Shown: piece after piece, positions 1-6,078 of the stretch
Position numbering within the stretch: the stretch's first letter is position 1
Layout: every line of letters begins with the position of its first letter
The notes under the pieces: model-generated
What the model saw: only the letters and a program-made list of their open reading frames with translations
Databases searched by the model: none
What the model was told of the DNA's origin: nothing
Assembly (NCBI GenBank): GCA_016870425.1
Contig: VGBQ01000089.1
Coordinates: 1 to 10,202 of the forward strand
Direction: 5' to 3'
From: Actinomycetota bacterium
GTDB taxonomy: Bacteria; Actinomycetota; Actinomycetes; S36-B12
Length of the DNA: 10,202 nt
Translations under genes and position numbers: made by a program

Positions 1-1
1 G

Positions 2-259
2 GTCGCCGTCCTCGCGGGCCTGCTCATGCTCGTTTGCGGGATGCTCGCTCTCCTCAACGGCCCCGCGTGGCCGCGGCTCGGCGCCCGCTATTCGCGACCC
101 GACAGCGCGATGACCGCCCCGAGCGCAGCGGCCGCCTGGGATGCTCTCGATCGCGGCGAAGACCCGACACTGCTCGACGAGCCGATCGACCCCGTGGGCG
201 AGGCCCCTGGTTCAATGGGGAGCGCACAACCCGACACCCGGTTGGAGGAGGAGCGATGA
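2..259 (+). CDS. Trp-region conserved membrane protein (TIGR02234/Trp_oprn_chp family), 3' part
   Basis: This is the 3' end of a gene that starts before the window; 85 codons are visible. The visible protein opens with a hydrophobic helix (roughly the first 20 residues, VAVLAGLLMLVCGMLALLNG) followed by a WPRLGARYSR stretch, then a polar, acidic cytoplasmic-looking tail ending in LEEER. A final membrane segment followed by a W...RY motif and a charged tail is what I expect of the actinobacterial tryptophan-region membrane protein family, which usually lies between trpE and trpC. The function of the family is not known to me. The stop TGA (257-259) overlaps the ATG of the next gene (ATGA), so the two are translationally coupled; GGAGGAGG just upstream serves as the Shine-Dalgarno of that next gene. 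The call rests on context and the C-terminal pattern, since the N-terminal helices are out of view. Confidence 0.75.
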   Translation, partial: VAVLAGLLMLVCGMLALLNGPAWPRLGARYSRPDSAMTAPSAAAAWDALDRGEDPTLLDEPIDPVGEAPGSMGSAQPDTRLEEER

Positions 260-462
260 GCGCCGGCAATCACGGTTCAACCCCCGCGGCTTGGACCCTC
301 GTCGTCCTGGTCGCGCTCGGCTTCATCGTCTCGACCGTGGGCCTGCTCATCGGCCAGTGGCCCGTGTTCTGGGTGGGCGTGGCCATCGTGGCTCTCGGCG
401 GCATCGTGGGCGGCGTGATGAAGGCCGCCGGCCTCGGCAAGCCGCGCGAGCACGCCGCCTGA
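256..462 (+). CDS. HGxxPAAW family small membrane protein
   Basis: A 68-residue protein with the family-naming signature HGSTPAAW at residues 6-13, followed by two hydrophobic helices (about 13-33 and 36-58) separated by a short GQWP turn and ending in a short basic/polar tail (GKPREHAA). It has no catalytic motif and is best described as a two-helix inner-membrane protein of unknown role. The family is recognised in Actinobacteria from its position beside trp genes, which matches here. The start is secure: ATG at 256 overlaps the upstream stop as ATGA and has a strong GGAGGAGG ribosome-binding site at about 244-251. The stop at 460-462 is 26 nt before the proposed start of the response regulator. 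A direct role in tryptophan metabolism or transport is only inference from its location. Confidence 0.88.
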   Translation: MSAGNHGSTPAAWTLVVLVALGFIVSTVGLLIGQWPVFWVGVAIVALGGIVGGVMKAAGLGKPREHAA

Positions 463-488
463 CGCTCGTCGACGCATCGACGACCGCG

Positions 489-1175
489 TTGCCCCCCACC
501 GAGCGCCCGCCCCTCGTCCTCATCATCGAGGACGAGCCCCCTATTGCGGACGTGCTCCGTCTCTATCTAGATCGCGCGGGGTACGCCGTCGCGGTGGAGT
601 CCGATGGCATGCGCGGGCTTGCCGCGGTGCGCGAGCGGCGACCGGATGCCGTCATCCTCGATGTTGGCCTCCCCGGCATGGACGGCACGGAGATCTGTCG
701 TCGGATGCGCGCAGAGGACGACTGGACCCCGGTGCTCTTCTGTACGGCGCGCGACGACGAGGTGGATCGAGTCCTCGGGCTCGAGCTGGGCGGGGATGAC
801 TACATCACCAAACCCTTCAGCCCGCGCGAGGTCGTCGCGCGCGTCAAGGTGGCCCTTCGCCACGCCCACGCCCCCGACGCAGGCGACGTCCTTGTCCTAG
901 GAAGCGTCACCCTCGATCGCGGTGCGAGGAGGGTGCTCGTGGACGGCAAAGAGGTGGCGCTCACCGCCACGGAGTTCGACCTGCTCGCCTACCTCATGCG
1001 GCACCCGGGTCGCGTGATCACGCGCGATCACCTCCTGGAGGAGGTGTGGGGCTACGCCTCAGCGGTGGGCACGCGCACCGTAGACGTCCACGTCGCGCAG
1101 GTGCGCGCCAAACTCGGCGACGCAAGCCCGATCCGCACGGTGCGCGGCGTCGGCTACTCCGCCGAGGCGGCATGA
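489..1175 (+). CDS. OmpR/PhoB-family DNA-binding response regulator
   Basis: A 228-residue two-component response regulator. The receiver domain (about 9-122) has the acidic pocket E14-D15, the phospho-acceptor D58 in LDVGLPGMDG, the switch T86 (FCTAR) and the conserved K108 in ITKPF. The C-terminal winged-helix domain (about 130-228) contains TATEFDLLAYL, the recognition helix region with RTVDVHVAQVRAKL, and the terminal RTVRGVGY wing, all typical of the OmpR class. It should be phosphorylated by the kinase encoded next and bind direct-repeat promoter sites. The start is uncertain: no ATG or GTG lies in frame near the domain boundary. TTG at 489 gives the usual family length but lacks a clear Shine-Dalgarno, and a CTG overlapping the previous stop is an alternative. 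The stop (1173-1175) lies within the first unit of a 17-bp tandem repeat. The regulon is unknown. Confidence 0.9.
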   Translation: MPPTERPPLVLIIEDEPPIADVLRLYLDRAGYAVAVESDGMRGLAAVRERRPDAVILDVGLPGMDGTEICRRMRAEDDWTPVLFCTARDDEVDRVLGLELGGDDYITKPFSPREVVARVKVALRHAHAPDAGDVLVLGSVTLDRGARRVLVDGKEVALTATEFDLLAYLMRHPGRVITRDHLLEEVWGYASAVGTRTVDVHVAQVRAKLGDASPIRTVRGVGYSAEAA

Positions 1176-1231
1176 AGCGAGCGGCGGCATGAAACGAGAG
1201 TCTCCATGATGCGAGCAGCGCCATGAAGCGA
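1164..1231 (+). repeat. Four-copy 17-bp tandem repeat spanning the regulator/kinase junction
   Basis: Four consecutive 17-bp units (1164-1180, 1181-1197, 1198-1214, 1215-1231) share the pattern gNNNCNNC-ATGANRCGA. Units 1 and 2 agree at 15 of 17 positions and units 1 and 4 at 14 of 17; unit 3 is the most diverged. The array includes the last codons and stop of the response regulator at its left end and the start codon of the histidine kinase at its right end. Each unit carries ATGA, at 1172, 1189, 1206 and 1223. It looks like an expansion, by duplication, of what was once a single ATGA overlap between the two genes. No strong Shine-Dalgarno is present inside the array. Confidence 0.85.
1172..1226 (+). 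other. Chain of three six-codon mini-ORFs linked by ATGA overlaps
   Basis: Reading each ATG of the 17-bp array gives three very short frames: MKRAAA (1172-1192), MKRESP (1189-1209) and MMRAAP (1206-1226). Each stop TGA overlaps the next ATG as ATGA; the first ATG overlaps the regulator stop in the same way, and the last mini-stop overlaps the kinase ATG at 1223. A ribosome finishing the regulator could therefore terminate and restart up to four times before translating the kinase. The stop/start geometry is directly visible. Whether ribosomes use it, and whether the hexapeptides matter, is inference; the likeliest role, if any, is setting the kinase-to-regulator ratio. Confidence 0.45.
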
Positions 1232-2599
1232 CTGGGCATCCTGCCCGCGACCGTGATCCTCGCGGTTGCGGTGGCCACGATCGCAGCGGTAGTCGCGGCA
1301 CTCGTGTCCCTGCCCCTCATCCGCAGCAACGCCGAGGCGGTCGCGACCGCTGAGCTCGCGCGCCTTGCTGATCTCACCGCCACGGCCCTGCGTGTCGATC
1401 GTGAAGGCCGCTACACCCTTCCGCCACGCGTCGCGGGGGTGCTGCAGGCGGAGCAGGTGACTGCCTACGTCGTCGGTCCGGAGGCGCAGGATCTGCCGGA
1501 AGGCGTCACGACGCAGGACGTGGATGCGGTGACGACAGGATCGGGCGTCCAGACACAGGCGGATACCTCCGCAGGCCCCGTCCTCGTCGTGGGAAGGCCC
1601 TTCGAGCCCGGCATCGGCGTCATCCTCGTGCAGCCTTCCTCGGTCGCCGGGGGCACGGCCACGGAGGTCATCGCCCGGCTCCTGCTCGCCCTCGTGATCG
1701 GATTGGCAATCGCCGTAGCCATCGCGCTGGTGGCGGGCGCATGGCTGACCACCCCGCTGCGCCGGGCCGCCGACGCTGCGCTGCGCTTGGGAAGGGGGGA
1801 GCGGGGGATCCACGTCCGGCCGGAGGGCCCCGCGGAGGTCGCGGACATGGCGGATGCGCTCAATCGGCTCGCGTCGGCGCTCGCGGTCTCAGAGGGACGC
1901 CAGCGGGAGTTCCTCCTCTCGGTGTCACATGAGCTGCGCACGCCCCTCACCTCGGTGCGTGGATATGCGGAAGCGCTCGCCGACGGGGTCGTCGCCGGAG
2001 ACGATGTGCCGCGGACCGGGAGCGTCATGGCCGCGGAGACTCAGCGACTCGATCGACTGGTGAGCGATCTGCTCGACCTGGCACGACTGCGCGCGGATGA
2101 CTTCGTCATCGAGTGCGTCGATGTCGACCTTGGCGACATGCTGACGGATGCCGCTCAGGTGTGGACCGATCGCTGCCAGCGGGCGGGTGTCCGATGCGAT
2201 GTCGCCGTGCCGATGGAGCCGGTGATCGTCCAGGCCGATCCGCTGAGACTGCGCCAGATGGTCGACAATCTCGCCGAGAATGCCCTGCGCGTCGTTCCGG
2301 CGGGGGGTGTCATCGCCATGTCGGGGTGGAGTGAGCCGCCCTGGGGAGTCGTGCTGGTGAGGGACTCCGGACCGGGTCTCTCCCCGGAGGACTGCGAGGT
2401 CGCTTTCGAGCCGGGGATCCTCCACGAGCGCTATCGCGGCCTGCGACCCGTGGGGACCGGCCTGGGGCTGGCCCTCGTGGGGCGTCTCGCGGCGGGCATG
2501 GGCGGGTGGGCTCGCGCTGATTCCTCCCCGGAGGGCGGGGCAGCGTTCACGGTGGGGGTTCCGCTCGCTGTGAAGCCGGCCGGGGCCGACTGCGCGTAG
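1223..2599 (+). CDS. HAMP-domain sensor histidine kinase
   Basis: A 458-residue transmembrane kinase and the evident partner of the preceding regulator. It has TM1 at about 7-33, an extracytoplasmic region at about 34-147 with no fold I recognise, TM2 at about 149-175, and a HAMP linker at about 176-228. The dimerisation domain follows, with the phospho-accepting H236 in SVSHELRTPL (H box). The ATPase domain has the N box around N349/N353 (DNLAENAL), the G1 box DSGPGL at 381-386 and the G2 box GTGLGLAL at 411-418. All key catalytic residues appear present, so it should autophosphorylate and transfer phosphate to D58 of the regulator. The start ATG (1223) is the last of four ATGs in a 17-bp tandem array and has no strong ribosome-binding site, so translation probably depends on coupling. 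The signal sensed is unknown; the extracytoplasmic domain is rich in A, V, T and G and has no cysteines. Confidence 0.92.
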   Translation: MKRLGILPATVILAVAVATIAAVVAALVSLPLIRSNAEAVATAELARLADLTATALRVDREGRYTLPPRVAGVLQAEQVTAYVVGPEAQDLPEGVTTQDVDAVTTGSGVQTQADTSAGPVLVVGRPFEPGIGVILVQPSSVAGGTATEVIARLLLALVIGLAIAVAIALVAGAWLTTPLRRAADAALRLGRGERGIHVRPEGPAEVADMADALNRLASALAVSEGRQREFLLSVSHELRTPLTSVRGYAEALADGVVAGDDVPRTGSVMAAETQRLDRLVSDLLDLARLRADDFVIECVDVDLGDMLTDAAQVWTDRCQRAGVRCDVAVPMEPVIVQADPLRLRQMVDNLAENALRVVPAGGVIAMSGWSEPPWGVVLVRDSGPGLSPEDCEVAFEPGILHERYRGLRPVGTGLGLALVGRLAAGMGGWARADSSPEGGAAFTVGVPLAVKPAGADCA

Positions 2600-2610
2600 G
2601 CTTGCCGCCA
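2597..2610 (+). promoter_or_regulatory. Possible leaderless promoter -10 (TAGGCT) before the DUF2752 gene
   Basis: TAGGCT at 2597-2602 fits the actinobacterial -10 pattern TANNNT and ends seven bases before the A of the ATG at 2610. This is the spacing at which transcription would begin on the start codon. The gene has no Shine-Dalgarno in its 10-bp upstream gap, which is consistent with leaderless translation. No good -35 is visible, and the hexamer includes the TAG stop of the kinase gene, so chance is a real alternative. Confidence 0.3.
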
Positions 2611-3074
2611 TGGCGCTGGCACCCGCACACGCAGCGGCCGAGGCCACGCGCGATCCCCGGTCCCGGCGCCGTCGGCTCGTTGCGCCCGTGGCGACGGCGG
2701 CGGGCGTGATCGCCGCAACGGCGTACATCCGCGCGGTGGATCCCAACCAGCCGGGCCACTATCCCCTCTGCCCCACACTGGCTCTTCTGGGCATCGACTG
2801 TCCCGGATGCGGTGGTCTGCGGGCCACGCACGCGCTGGCGCACGGTGACATCTCCGCGGCGCTGGACCACAACGCTCTGTTCGTCGTTCTCGCCCCCGTG
2901 CTGGTCGTGACCTGGGCGCTGTGGCTCCGCCGCGCGTGGACGGGCGTCACGCCGCCGCGCACACCTCTGCGATACACGGTCTCCCGAGCCCTGCCCATCG
3001 CTGTGCTCGTCATCGCCATGGCCTTCGCTGTGATTCGCAACTTCGTCCCCTACCTCGGCTCCGGAGCAGGCTGA
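2610..3074 (+). CDS. DUF2752 family membrane protein
   Basis: A 154-residue protein with the hallmark of DUF2752: a first cysteine-proline pair (C54-P55), then C64-P-G-C67-G-G-L-R-A, followed by a HALAHGDISAALDHNAL segment. The spacing C54-x9-C64-x2-C67 suggests a metal- or redox-active site, but none is established from the sequence. The N-terminus is short and basic (RSRRRR at about 17-22). Predicted helices lie at about 24-41, 88-106 and 127-147, placing the protein in the membrane. The gene begins 10 bp after the kinase and has no clear ribosome-binding site, so it may be leaderless or read by reinitiation. Genes of this family occur next to trpC in several Actinobacteria; their biochemical function is unknown to me. 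Its stop codon is the left edge of an 18-bp near-palindrome. Confidence 0.88.
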   Translation: MALAPAHAAAEATRDPRSRRRRLVAPVATAAGVIAATAYIRAVDPNQPGHYPLCPTLALLGIDCPGCGGLRATHALAHGDISAALDHNALFVVLAPVLVVTWALWLRRAWTGVTPPRTPLRYTVSRALPIAVLVIAMAFAVIRNFVPYLGSGAG

Positions 3075-3088
3075 CACGCACGTATCAG
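3071..3088. promoter_or_regulatory. Near-perfect 18-bp palindrome upstream of trpC
   Basis: The sequence CTGACACGCACGTATCAG is a dyad whose eight-base arms match at seven positions (only C5 opposite A14 fails), with a CA centre. It begins at the stop codon of the DUF2752 gene and ends about 96 bp before the trpC ATG. A compact dyad with a two-base centre is more like a dimeric repressor site than a transcription terminator, and there is no T run after it. A role as a trp operator is inference from position only. Confidence 0.4.
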
Positions 3089-3120
3089 GCCGGCGGGGGG
3101 TGGGCGAGCAACGATCCCTT

Positions 3121-3159
3121 CCCTGTGGCACGCTGACGCAGTGAAATCGCGGCACAGGG
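3121..3159. repeat. Inverted repeat in the trpC leader region
   Basis: CCCTGTG at 3121-3127 is repeated in inverted orientation as CACAGGG at 3153-3159, separated by 25 bases and ending about 25 bp before the trpC ATG. It could form a stem in mRNA or be two half sites. There is no T run for termination, and I see no leader peptide with tandem Trp codons and no T-box features in the 110-bp gap, so classical attenuation is not supported. A seven-base match in GC-rich DNA may be chance. Confidence 0.25.
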
Positions 3160-3184
3160 CACGCCTGGCATGCGGGGGCGAGCG

Positions 3185-3994
3185 ATGACCGTCCTCGACG
3201 ACATCATCGCGGGCGTGCGCGTCGACCTCGATGAGCGCATGTCGTGCGTCCCCTTGGATGACGTCAAGGCAGCTGCTGCCCGCATGCCCGCTCCGCGCGA
3301 TGCCGAGGGCGCTCTGCGCGAGCCGGGCGTCGGAGTGATCGCGGAGGTCAAGCGGGCCAGCCCGAGCAAGGGCCGCCTCGCCGAGATCGACGATCCGGCG
3401 CAGCTCGCTCGCGACTACGAAGCCGGTGGTGCCCGCTGCATCAGCGTCTTGACCGAGCAGCGGCGATTCGGCGGATCACTCGCGGACCTGCGCGCCGCGC
3501 GCTGCGCAGTGGAGATCCCCGTGTTGCGCAAGGACTTCGTCATCTCCAGCTACCAACTCTGGGAAGCCCGGGCGCACGGAGCCGACATGGTGCTTCTCAT
3601 CGTCGCGGCTCTCGACCAGAATGCACTCGTCAGCCTCATCGAACGCACCCGATCGCTGGGCATGACGCCGCTTGTCGAGGTGCACGAGGCCGATGAGGTT
3701 GACCGCGCCGTGGATGCGGGGGCGACGATCATCGGTGTCAACGCCCGCAACCTCAAGACCCTCGAGGTCGATCGCGGCACCTTCGCGCGCCTCGCTCCGC
3801 GCATCCCCGAGCCCTGCCTGCGCATTGCCGAGTCCGGTGTGCGTGATCCCCGTGACCTGATCACCTATGCCGAGGCAGGAGCCGATGCCGTGCTCGTCGG
3901 GGAGAGCCTCGCGACATCTTCCGACCCCCGAGCGGCGGTGCATGACCTGGTCACGGCGGGCTCGCATCCCGCGCTCCGGGGCGCGCGTGGCTAG
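3185..3994 (+). CDS. trpC: Indole-3-glycerol phosphate synthase
   Basis: This enzyme closes the ring of CdRP (carboxyphenylamino-deoxyribulose phosphate) to indole-3-glycerol phosphate with loss of CO2 and water, the step before tryptophan synthase, in the cytoplasm. The 269-residue (beta/alpha)8 barrel has the family motifs in order: VIAEVKRASPSKG with the catalytic Glu and Lys, LTEQRRFGGSLADL, PVLRKDFVI with the second catalytic Lys, LVEVHEADE with the catalytic Glu, GVNARNLKTLEVD, and the phosphate-binding ESGVRD...GADAVLVGESL near the C-terminus. It is monofunctional (no PRAI domain). I chose ATG 3185 because GGGGG at 3174-3178 sits 6 bases upstream and MTVLDDIIAGV fits the family N-terminus. 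An in-frame ATG at 3170 would add five residues and has no comparable site. The 3' end overlaps trpB by 8 bp, so the two are coupled. Confidence 0.97.
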   Translation: MTVLDDIIAGVRVDLDERMSCVPLDDVKAAAARMPAPRDAEGALREPGVGVIAEVKRASPSKGRLAEIDDPAQLARDYEAGGARCISVLTEQRRFGGSLADLRAARCAVEIPVLRKDFVISSYQLWEARAHGADMVLLIVAALDQNALVSLIERTRSLGMTPLVEVHEADEVDRAVDAGATIIGVNARNLKTLEVDRGTFARLAPRIPEPCLRIAESGVRDPRDLITYAEAGADAVLVGESLATSSDPRAAVHDLVTAGSHPALRGARG

Positions 3995-5207
3995 CAGCGA
4001 CATCCCCGCGGGCCACTTCGGGCCGTACGGCGGGCGCTTCGTGCCCGAGGCGCTCACCGCGGCCCTCGATGGCCTGGACGCGGCGTACGCGGCTGCCATG
4101 GCCGACCCTGATTTCCATGCCGAGCTCGATCGGCTGCAGCGGACCTACACCGGTCGCCCGAGCCCGCTCACCGAGGCCACGCGCTTCGGCCAGGAGCACT
4201 GCGCGGGGGCCCGCGTCTATCTCAAGCGCGAGGATCTCAATCACACGGGCTCGCACAAGATCAACAATGTGCTCGGCCAGGCGCTGCTCACGGTGCGCAT
4301 GGGCAAGAAGCGCGTCATCGCCGAGACGGGAGCGGGCCAGCACGGCGTCGCCACGGCCACGGCCGCCGCGCTCCTGGGCCTGGACTGCGTCGTATACATG
4401 GGCGAGGAGGACACCCGTCGCCAGGCGCTCAACGTCGCACGCATGCGCCTGCTCGGCGCGACGGTCATCCCGGTGACCGCCGGCAGCCGCACGCTGAAGG
4501 ACGCGATCAACGAGGCCATGCGGGACTGGGTCACCAGTGTCGATGACACCCACTACATCCTCGGCACGGTCACGGGCCCCAGCCCCTTCCCCTCGATGGT
4601 GCGCGCCTTCCAGTCGATCATCGGCCGTGAGGCGCGTGAGCAGGTCCTAGAGGCGACGGGTCGGTTGCCCGATGCGGTCGCTGCCTGCGTCGGCGGGGGT
4701 TCCAACGCCATGGGCATCTTCGCGGCGTTCCTCGAGGATCCCTCCGTGGCCCTGTGGGGATTCGAGGCCGGTGGAGACGGGGTGGAGACCGGACGCCACG
4801 CCGCCCGCTTTGCCGGCGGTGCCCCGGGGGTCCTCCACGGTGCGCGCACCTATGTCATGCAGGACGAGTGGGGGCAGACCGTGCCCTCGCACTCGATCAG
4901 CGCGGGGCTGGACTATCCCGGGGTCGGGCCCGAGCACGCCTGGCTCCACGACACCGGGCGGGCCCACTACGCGCCGGTGACCGACGCCGAGGCGATGGAT
5001 GCCTTCGAGAAGCTGTGTCGCACGGAGGGGATCATCCCGGCCATCGAGACAGCCCACGCCCTCGCGGGTGTCATGCGCCTGGGCCGGGAACTCGGCGATG
5101 ATGCCGTGATCCTGGTCAACCTGTCCGGCCGCGGCGACAAGGACGTGGCGACAGCGGCGCGCTGGTTCGGCCTGCCGGCAGTCGATGAGTCCGCCGAGGG
5201 GCGATGA
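3987..5207 (+). CDS. trpB: Tryptophan synthase beta chain
   Basis: This PLP enzyme joins indole with serine to make tryptophan and forms the alpha2-beta2 complex with TrpA. It has 406 residues, the normal length for TrpB1-type chains. Visible landmarks are FGPYGGRFVPE near the N-terminus, the PLP lysine K91 in NHTGSHKINN, the catalytic E113 in AETGAGQHGVATA, the phosphate-binding loop VGGGSNAMG at about 231-239, and SGRGDKD near the C-terminus. The start is GTG 3987, giving VASSDIPAGHFGPYGG; no ATG lies between it and the conserved FGPYGGRF, and a GGGGC tract is just upstream. Upstream in-frame ATGs, such as the one at 3867, would read deep into trpC and add non-family residues. The start overlaps trpC by 8 bp and the stop overlaps trpA as ATGA, which favours balanced synthesis of the two subunits. 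Confidence 0.97.
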   Translation: MASSDIPAGHFGPYGGRFVPEALTAALDGLDAAYAAAMADPDFHAELDRLQRTYTGRPSPLTEATRFGQEHCAGARVYLKREDLNHTGSHKINNVLGQALLTVRMGKKRVIAETGAGQHGVATATAAALLGLDCVVYMGEEDTRRQALNVARMRLLGATVIPVTAGSRTLKDAINEAMRDWVTSVDDTHYILGTVTGPSPFPSMVRAFQSIIGREAREQVLEATGRLPDAVAACVGGGSNAMGIFAAFLEDPSVALWGFEAGGDGVETGRHAARFAGGAPGVLHGARTYVMQDEWGQTVPSHSISAGLDYPGVGPEHAWLHDTGRAHYAPVTDAEAMDAFEKLCRTEGIIPAIETAHALAGVMRLGRELGDDAVILVNLSGRGDKDVATAARWFGLPAVDESAEGR

Positions 5208-6025
5208 CCTCGCTCGCGGAGGCGTTCTCCCGGTCACGTGCGCAAGGTCGCGCTGCCCTCATCGGCTACCTCCCGGCGGGCTTCCCCACCCGCGACGACA
5301 GCGTGCGCCTCATGCGCGCCATGGTGGATGCCGGCGTCGACATCGTCGAGGTCGGCCTTCCCTACTCCGATCCGCTCATGGACGGCCCGGTGATCCAGGC
5401 GGCAGCCGATCAGGCGCTGCGCGGCGGCACGACTCCCGCTGATGTCATCGCGGTTGCCGGGGAAGTCGCGCAGACCGGAGCGGCGACCGTGGTGATGTCC
5501 TACTGGAATCCCGTCGAGAGATTTGGCGTCGACCGCTTCGCGCGCGATCTTGCAGCCGCGGGAGGGTGCGGAGTGATCACGCCGGACCTCACTCCTGAGG
5601 AATCCGCAGACTGGGCCGCAGCCACCGAGGCGCACGACATCGACCGCATCTACCTGGTCGCCCCGTCGAGCACTGACGCGCGTCTGCGCACGGTGAGCGC
5701 TGCGTGCACCGGTTTTGTCTACGCCGCGTCGACGATGGGGGTCACCGGAGCACGCTCGACGGTCTCAGATGCTGCTGAGACGCTGGTGCTTCGGGTGCGC
5801 GAGGTCACGCATCTGCCGGTCGCGGTCGGCCTGGGGGTGTCCACCGGCGAGCAGGCGGCCCAGATCGCGGAGTACGCCGACGGGGTGATCGTGGGCTCGG
5901 CCTTCATCCGCCTGGTCCTCGAGGCACCGGGGATCGCCGAGGCCGAGAGTGCCGTGGCCGGCCTGGCGCGGGAACTCGCCGCCGGGGTGCGGCGTCGCAG
6001 GATCGACGCCGGGCCCGTAACGTAG
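5204..6025 (+). CDS. trpA: Tryptophan synthase alpha chain
   Basis: This subunit cleaves indole-3-glycerol phosphate to indole and glyceraldehyde 3-phosphate and passes indole to TrpB through the inter-subunit tunnel. The protein has 273 residues and a TIM-barrel pattern. The two catalytic acids are E49 (VEVGLPYSDP) and D60 (LMDGP), the same positions as in E. coli. Other family features are IGYLPAGFP (20-28), the loop VMSYWNPVERFG, TPDLTPEES, the phosphate-loop region VYAASTMGVTGAR, and VAVGLGVSTGEQA with VIVGSAFIR near the C-terminus. Its ATG overlaps the trpB stop (ATGA) and GAGGGGCG lies just upstream as ribosome-binding site. It ends the trp gene cluster; a 53-bp gap with a hairpin follows before the DsbA-like gene. 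Confidence 0.97.
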   Translation: MTSLAEAFSRSRAQGRAALIGYLPAGFPTRDDSVRLMRAMVDAGVDIVEVGLPYSDPLMDGPVIQAAADQALRGGTTPADVIAVAGEVAQTGAATVVMSYWNPVERFGVDRFARDLAAAGGCGVITPDLTPEESADWAAATEAHDIDRIYLVAPSSTDARLRTVSAACTGFVYAASTMGVTGARSTVSDAAETLVLRVREVTHLPVAVGLGVSTGEQAAQIAEYADGVIVGSAFIRLVLEAPGIAEAESAVAGLARELAAGVRRRRIDAGPVT

Positions 6026-6037
6026 GAGCCCGATCGA

Positions 6038-6053
6038 CCGCCCGTCGGGGCGG
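6038..6053 (+). terminator. GC hairpin between trpA and the DsbA-like gene (no T tract)
   Basis: CCGCCC (6038-6043) and GGGCGG (6048-6053) form a perfect six-base all-GC stem with a GTCG tetraloop, 12 bp after the trpA stop and 25 bp before the next ATG. There is no T run after it, so strong intrinsic termination is not supported. It could be a weak terminator, an RNA-processing barrier that uncouples trpA from the next gene, or a chance GC-rich stem. Confidence 0.35.
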
Positions 6054-6078
6054 CGTACATCGGAGGTTGAGAGCGAGC

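Noticed and set aside
1925..2746. Antisense open frame (273 codons) opposite the kinase and DUF2752 genes
   Set aside because: It is explained by codon bias of the + strand kinase; no family pattern is seen.
3075..3184. Trp leader peptide, attenuator or T-box before trpC
   Set aside because: There is no short frame with tandem Trp codons, no terminator/antiterminator pair with a T run, and no T-box core in the gap.
6018..6023. TAACGT as a -10 for the DsbA-like gene
   Set aside because: It matches TANNNT but overlaps the trpA stop, has no -35 or extended -10, and short AT patches around stop codons make such matches common.
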